Shown here one piece after another: positions 14,530 through 18,625 of a stretch of DNA of 18,625 bases. A program made the position numbers and the translations under genes. Every line of letters begins with the position of its first letter. Position 1 is the first letter of the stretch. The DNA comes from JAHECQ01 sp047638695 (lineage in GTDB: Bacteria > Actinomycetota > Acidimicrobiia > Acidimicrobiales > SZUA-35): contig JBLINY010000093.1 of assembly GCA_047638695.1 (NCBI GenBank), forward strand, positions 1-18,625, read 5' to 3'. Under the pieces are notes generated by a model. It had not been told where the DNA came from. It saw only the letters and a program-made list of their open reading frames with translations, and did not search any database.

Positions 14530-14532
14530 GGT
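14527..14532 (+). promoter_or_regulatory. Probable -10 box of a leaderless uvrB transcript
   Basis: TAGGGT, a common actinobacterial -10 form, ends six bases before ATG 14539, so transcription should begin at the start codon. Its TAG is also the stop codon of the upstream membrane-protein gene. GGTGGGA just before the ATG could alternatively act as a weak ribosome site. No clear -35 box was found. Confidence 0.5.
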
Positions 14533-14538
14533 GGGACA

Positions 14539-16575
14539 ATGCCGCCGTTCAAGGTCGTTTCGGAGTTCGAGCCCTCTGGTGATCAGCCAACAGCGATCAG
14601 CTCGCTGTCCGAAGGCATCGAGCGAGGCGACAAGGCCCAGACGCTGCTTGGCATCACGGGGTCGGGTAAGTCGGCCACGATGGCCTGGACCATCGAGCAG
14701 GTGCAGCGCCCAACGCTGGTGATTGCCCCCAACAAGTCGCTGGCAGCCCAGCTAGCAAACGAGTTCCGCGAGTTTTTCCCCGAGAACCGGGTCGAGTACT
14801 TCGTGAGTTACTACGACTACTACCAGCCGGAGGCCTACATAGCGTCTTCCGACACCTACATTGAGAAGGACTCGTCGGTGAACGACGAGATCGATCGCCT
14901 TCGGCACGCCAGTACTGCTGCTCTGCTCACCCGTCGCGACACGATCGTCGTGGCCTCGGTGTCATGTATCTACGGTCTCGGCTCTCCCGAGGAGTACCGA
15001 AGTAAGCTGCTCATCGTAAAGAAGGGTGAAGAATACGACCAGCGGGCCATCCTGTCCGATCTGGTCAAGATGCGCTACGAGCGCAACGACCTAAATCTCG
15101 TTCGGGGAAAGTTCAGGGTGCGCGGCGACACCATCGAGGTCCATCCCGCCTACGAAGAGTTCCTGGTGCGGATCGAGTTGTTCGGCGACGAGATCGAGTC
15201 GATCACCTCTGTCGATCCTCTCACGGGTGAAAAGCTCCACGATCTCAACGAACTCGTCGTCTTCCCGAACACGCATTACACGACCTCCGACGAGCTGATG
15301 CAGCGGGCCATTGGGACCATTGAAGAGGAACTTCAGCAACGGCTGGCAGAGTTCGAGAGCCAGAACAAACTGCTCGAGGCGCAGCGCCTTCGTATGCGCA
15401 CCCAGTACGACCTCGAGATGATGGCCGAGATGGGCTTCTGCAACGGCATCGAGAACTACAGCCGTCACCTCGATGGTCGTGAGCCAGGTCAGGCACCTTT
15501 CACCTTGCTCGACTTCTTTCCCGACGACTACCTCACCATCATCGATGAGAGTCACGTCGCTATTCCACAGTTGCATGGCCAGTACGCCGGCGACCGCAGC
15601 CGCAAGGACACGCTGGTCGAGCACGGGTTCCGTCTGCCCTCGGCCGTCGACAATCGTCCCCTCCGGTTCGAGGAGTGGCTCGAGAACACGGGGCAGGTCG
15701 TCTTTCTTTCAGCAACACCCAGCCCGTATGAGCTCGAGCATTCGTCACAGATCGTCGAGCAGATCGTGCGTCCCACTGGCCTCGTCGACCCCGAGGTCGT
15801 CATTCGCCCAACGAAGGGCCAGATCGATGATCTGATGGAAGAGATAGCGACGACCATCGCCAATGACGGCAGGGTGCTGGTCACCACCCTGACCAAGAAG
15901 ATGTCGGAAGATCTCACCGACTATCTGCTCGAACAGGGTCTGCGAGTGCGCTATCTCCACAGCGAGATCGACACCATCGCTCGTATCGAGACGCTTCGCG
16001 GCCTGCGTTTGGGCGAGTTCGATGTTCTCGTTGGCATCAACTTGCTTCGGGAGGGGCTCGATCTCCCCGAGGTGCAACTGGTCACCATTCTCGATGCCGA
16101 CAAGGAAGGTTTCCTGCGGTCCGAAACGTCGCTCATCCAGACAATGGGACGAGCAGCCCGTAACGTCGACGGTCGAGTCATCATGTACGCCGACAAAATG
16201 ACCAATTCGATGCAGCGGGCGATCTCAGAGACCAACCGCCGTCGCGGCCTGCAGCTGGCCCACAACGAGAAACATGGCATCGATCCACAGACGATTCGCA
16301 AGGCCGTCACCGACATTCTGGCCATGCTGCGTCCGAACTCAGAGACCGCTCCGGTGCCCGGCGATGCCCGTTCGGGCGACAAACGCAAGCGCCGCCCCGA
16401 CGAGGAGAAGCGTCTTCGTGAACTGGCGGACCTCCCCGAGGACGAGCTGAAACGCCTCATTCTCACGCTTCAGGAGGAGATGCAGGAGGCATCGAGCGAC
16501 CTTCGGTTCGAGTATGCAGCGCGTCTGCGGGATGAGATCCGTGACCTTCAGCGCGAGCTGCGGGAAATGGTCTAA
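14539..16575 (+). CDS. uvrB: Excinuclease ABC subunit B
   Basis: Damage-verifying helicase-like subunit of nucleotide excision repair. It receives lesions from UvrA, inserts a beta-hairpin between the strands and recruits the nuclease UvrC. The 678-aa length is normal. Walker A is GITGSGKS (38-45), with Ser in place of Thr as in other actinobacteria. The Tyr-rich beta-hairpin SYYDYYQPEAYI is at 90-101, the VASVSCIYGLGSPEEY block at 138-153, Walker B IIDESH at 334-339, VFLSATPSPYE at 388-398, NLLREGLDLPE at 501-511 and helicase motif VI SLIQTMGRAARN at 531-542. The C-terminal UVR domain that binds UvrC is at 636-672 (LQEEMQEASSDLRFEYAARL). All key residues are present. No other repair gene is in the window. 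Confidence 0.98.
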   Translation: MPPFKVVSEFEPSGDQPTAISSLSEGIERGDKAQTLLGITGSGKSATMAWTIEQVQRPTLVIAPNKSLAAQLANEFREFFPENRVEYFVSYYDYYQPEAYIASSDTYIEKDSSVNDEIDRLRHASTAALLTRRDTIVVASVSCIYGLGSPEEYRSKLLIVKKGEEYDQRAILSDLVKMRYERNDLNLVRGKFRVRGDTIEVHPAYEEFLVRIELFGDEIESITSVDPLTGEKLHDLNELVVFPNTHYTTSDELMQRAIGTIEEELQQRLAEFESQNKLLEAQRLRMRTQYDLEMMAEMGFCNGIENYSRHLDGREPGQAPFTLLDFFPDDYLTIIDESHVAIPQLHGQYAGDRSRKDTLVEHGFRLPSAVDNRPLRFEEWLENTGQVVFLSATPSPYELEHSSQIVEQIVRPTGLVDPEVVIRPTKGQIDDLMEEIATTIANDGRVLVTTLTKKMSEDLTDYLLEQGLRVRYLHSEIDTIARIETLRGLRLGEFDVLVGINLLREGLDLPEVQLVTILDADKEGFLRSETSLIQTMGRAARNVDGRVIMYADKMTNSMQRAISETNRRRGLQLAHNEKHGIDPQTIRKAVTDILAMLRPNSETAPVPGDARSGDKRKRRPDEEKRLRELADLPEDELKRLILTLQEEMQEASSDLRFEYAARLRDEIRDLQRELREMV

Positions 16576-16586
16576 TTCCACCCTCG

Positions 16587-16608
16587 GAATAGCTCGGTAT
16601 CGAGCTTC
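16587..16608 (+). terminator. Short hairpin after uvrB, weak terminator candidate
   Basis: AGCTCG (16591-16596), GTAT loop, CGAGCT (16601-16606), with two further possible pairs across a bulge. It starts 11 bases after the uvrB stop. No T-run follows (TTCAGG), so it may be only a 3'-end-stabilising hairpin. Confidence 0.35.
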
Positions 16609-16638
16609 AGGCTGCCAATTCGCGGCCGATGGATACCA

Positions 16639-18378
16639 ATGGCCACCACGACCGGCGCCGCGTCACGTGTTCGGGCTGCTCCCGAAGCGGTTGATGCTCT
16701 CGGTGATGCCCGATGGTTCGAGCGGCCCATCGTTGCGCTGTTCATGGTTTTCACACTGGCCATGGCGGCAGCCCAACTGGCGTCGCCATCTGGCTACCTC
16801 ACGTCGGACACCGGCCCCAAGGTGGCGACTATCGAGGCCATGGTCGCCTCCAATACCAACAGCCCTTTCGTTGGTTATTGGGCCGAAGCCGAAGACCCCG
16901 CCGGGCTGTTGCACCCTTTCCGTCACAGTCTCGATCGGGTCGAACTGCCGAACGGCGACACGGGCTATGTGGCTGTGACGACGTTGCCGATGCTTTACGC
17001 GGCCAAGCCGTTGGTGGCCCTTGGAGGCATCCGGCTGGCGCTTCTGCTTCCCGTCGGTGGTCTCGTCGCCGTGTCCGGAGCCGCTTGGGCGTTGGCTCGG
17101 CGTCTCGGCTCACACGATGGCGTGCTTGCCATCTGGGCCGTTGGTTTGGCGTCGCCCGCCTTGATCTATGCGGTCGACTTGTGGGAGCACAGCGTCGGCC
17201 TGGCGCTGATGGCCTGGGGCGTTGTGTGGTTCACCGACGCTGCGAGCGGACGAGGCGCGCCGCGCTGGAGCGCGCCAGCCTTCGCCCTTGCGGGCGGCCT
17301 TGCCTTCGGGTCGGCAGCAACGATGCGTCAAGAAGCTCTTGTGTATGGGCTGGTCACCGGTCTGGCCGCCGCGCTTAGCGTGACTCGAAGTAGCGGTTTC
17401 ATCGCCGCAGTCGGACGACTGGCACCTGGCCCGTTTGGTGCCTTGGCGGCCTTGGTGGCTAACGGCGCCCTCGAGGCGGCCATGCTTGGCGGCGGCATCA
17501 GGTCGGGTCGGGGCGCTGCGACGCTCGAGGCATCGACGACCTCGGTGACCGACCGTCTGCTCGCCGGTGCGATTACCTTCGCCAGCCCAGGGGGCGGGCC
17601 AGCCGTGATGGTTCTGGTCGTGGCCGCCCTGTTCACCGTGTCGCTCGTTGGCATCGGTTTCTCGCTCGCCCGAGGCAGCGATCCCCGACGGTTCGTCGTG
17701 GTGGCTGGCGCGGCATATCTGATCATCGCACTCAGCTGGAGCATGAACGGCACCAATTTCCTTCCCGGTCTGATTGTGGTTGCACCGTTCGCCGGCCTTG
17801 GCCTGGGGTTACGGCCCGTCGATCCGGCCGGTCGCATTGCCTGGGGTGCCGCTGTTGCCGGTCTTCCGCTTGTGATGTTGTTCCAACATGTGGCTGGCGC
17901 CGTACCCCAATGGGGCGGCCGATACCTGCTCACGTCAGGCTTTGTCCTAGCGGTGTGCGCCGTTGTCGCTCTCGAACGAGACCACCAGCGGGCGTTGACC
18001 GTGGCCTTTGTGGTGTCAGCCACGCTGGCCGGCTTTGGATCGGCCTGGTCGATCGAGCGCACCCAGACCTTCGCCGCCGTTGGCCAGCAGCTGGCCGGAT
18101 ACGACGAGCCGTTGGTCTTCTTTGACGACTTTCTTCCTCCTGAGTTCGGACCTGTAGCCCTGGAACAGAGCTGGTTGGTGGCAGCCACCGATGCCGATCG
18201 TTCGCTCGTGAACGATGTCTTCAGAGAGCGACGAATCGACCGGTTTGGCTTCGTCGGTCCTGACGACGATCGGGCGGTGCCTGGCTTTGACGGGTTTGCC
18301 ATTACCGACTCGCGGGTCATCCCGATTCTGCGCGGTGACGAGGTTCGTGTGACCAACTTTGAACGAGTCAATTCGTGA
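16639..18378 (+). CDS. Large polytopic membrane protein, GT-C-like, first of a tandem pair
   Basis: A 579-aa integral membrane protein of unknown function. A polar N-terminus leads to a helix at 30-48, followed by an outside loop with SPSGYLTSDTGPKVATIEAM. Ten or more helices come next. Short conserved-looking motifs are LWEHSVGLALMAWGV, TMRQEALVYG, SMNGTNFLPG and WGGRYLLT; the last is reminiscent of the 'W..RY' segment of GT-C mannosyl- or arabinosyltransferase-like proteins. A soluble C-terminal part of about 120 residues contains VFFDDFLPPEFG. The protein encoded next starts with a similar helix and loop, so the two are paralogues. The ATG at 16639 has only GGA seven bases before it. The stop overlaps the next start (GTGA), so the pair is coupled. 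An envelope-polymer role is likely but not demonstrated. Confidence 0.6.
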   Translation: MATTTGAASRVRAAPEAVDALGDARWFERPIVALFMVFTLAMAAAQLASPSGYLTSDTGPKVATIEAMVASNTNSPFVGYWAEAEDPAGLLHPFRHSLDRVELPNGDTGYVAVTTLPMLYAAKPLVALGGIRLALLLPVGGLVAVSGAAWALARRLGSHDGVLAIWAVGLASPALIYAVDLWEHSVGLALMAWGVVWFTDAASGRGAPRWSAPAFALAGGLAFGSAATMRQEALVYGLVTGLAAALSVTRSSGFIAAVGRLAPGPFGALAALVANGALEAAMLGGGIRSGRGAATLEASTTSVTDRLLAGAITFASPGGGPAVMVLVVAALFTVSLVGIGFSLARGSDPRRFVVVAGAAYLIIALSWSMNGTNFLPGLIVVAPFAGLGLGLRPVDPAGRIAWGAAVAGLPLVMLFQHVAGAVPQWGGRYLLTSGFVLAVCAVVALERDHQRALTVAFVVSATLAGFGSAWSIERTQTFAAVGQQLAGYDEPLVFFDDFLPPEFGPVALEQSWLVAATDADRSLVNDVFRERRIDRFGFVGPDDDRAVPGFDGFAITDSRVIPILRGDEVRVTNFERVNS

Positions 18379-18625
18379 CGACCACTGCGCCTCAAACCGA
18401 GGTCGGGACGGCCGATGATCGACGGCCGCGGGTCGCTCGCTGGCCGGCCTCGGGGTCGCGAGCCCTGGCCGATCTCCTTAGCCGCTGGTGGGTCATAGCG
18501 CTGGTGCTGCTCGGGGTCTATGCGGCCACATCGCAACTAATGGATCCTGGCGGCCACCTGATAACCGATGTTGGTGGGAAGACGGCAACGCTCCAGGCGA
18601 TGGTCGAGCGGGGCGACTGGGACCC
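18375..18625 (+). CDS. Second GT-C-like membrane protein of the tandem pair (3' end beyond window)
   Basis: A GTG start at 18375 overlaps the previous stop by 4 bp, and the frame is open to the window end (83 full codons). The N-terminus is polar and Arg-rich. A helix (WWVIALVLLGVYAATSQLM) is followed by DPGGHLITDVGGKTATLQAM, which aligns with SPSGYLTSDTGPKVATIEAM of the upstream protein at the same distance from the helix. It is therefore a diverged tandem paralogue. Nothing more can be said without the missing part. Confidence 0.7.
   Translation, partial: MTTTAPQTEVGTADDRRPRVARWPASGSRALADLLSRWWVIALVLLGVYAATSQLMDPGGHLITDVGGKTATLQAMVERGDWD

Noticed and set aside
17328..18536. 402-codon open frame on the - strand across the membrane-protein gene
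   Set aside because: The translation is Arg/Pro/Thr/Ser-rich with no domain. The + strand reading has clear membrane helices and a coupled downstream start.

Overview
This window looks like chromosomal DNA from a GC-rich actinobacterium, and Acidimicrobiia is my best guess. The guess rests on three things. The Tad/Flp pilus genes are in the actinobacterial order (cpaB-cpaE-cpaF-tadB-tadC). coaE and uvrB are separated by a single gene, as in mycobacteria. UvrB has an actinobacterial-style P-loop region, and several starts look leaderless. No insertion sequence, phage gene, CRISPR array or RNA gene was recognised, and no gap between genes exceeds about 200 bp.

Region 1 (1-6546, + strand) is a compact Tad pilus assembly operon. 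It holds a 5'-truncated cpaB, the MinD-like cpaE, the secretion ATPase cpaF, and two inner-membrane platform genes, tadB and tadC, joined by 4-8 bp overlaps. TadB is unusual: it carries a signal peptide and a von Willebrand A-like domain, with a degenerate metal site, in front of the normal T2SSF platform domain.

Region 2 (6577-9389, + strand) holds a polytopic membrane protein of GT-C glycosyltransferase type and a luciferase-like flavin monooxygenase. It ends at a hairpin that probably terminates transcription from both sides.

Region 3 (9429-12827, - strand) reads, in transcription order: a NarL-type histidine kinase, its LuxR/NarL response regulator (TGATG-coupled), then three small Flp prepilin genes. 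Two of the pilin genes sit in a perfect 199-bp duplication and are separated by a strong UUCG-loop terminator; the third is a divergent paralogue. The pilin subunits are therefore encoded next to, but opposite, their assembly machinery, with a two-component system directly upstream.

Region 4 (12970-16608, + strand) is housekeeping: coaE (dephospho-CoA kinase), an unidentified six-helix membrane protein apparently coupled to a 10-codon upstream ORF, and uvrB (excision repair). Both coaE and uvrB have a TAnnnT -10 box six bases before the start codon, suggesting leaderless mRNAs.

Region 5 (16639-18625, + strand) holds two tandem, overlapping, related polytopic membrane proteins of GT-C-like character. 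The second is cut off by the window end.
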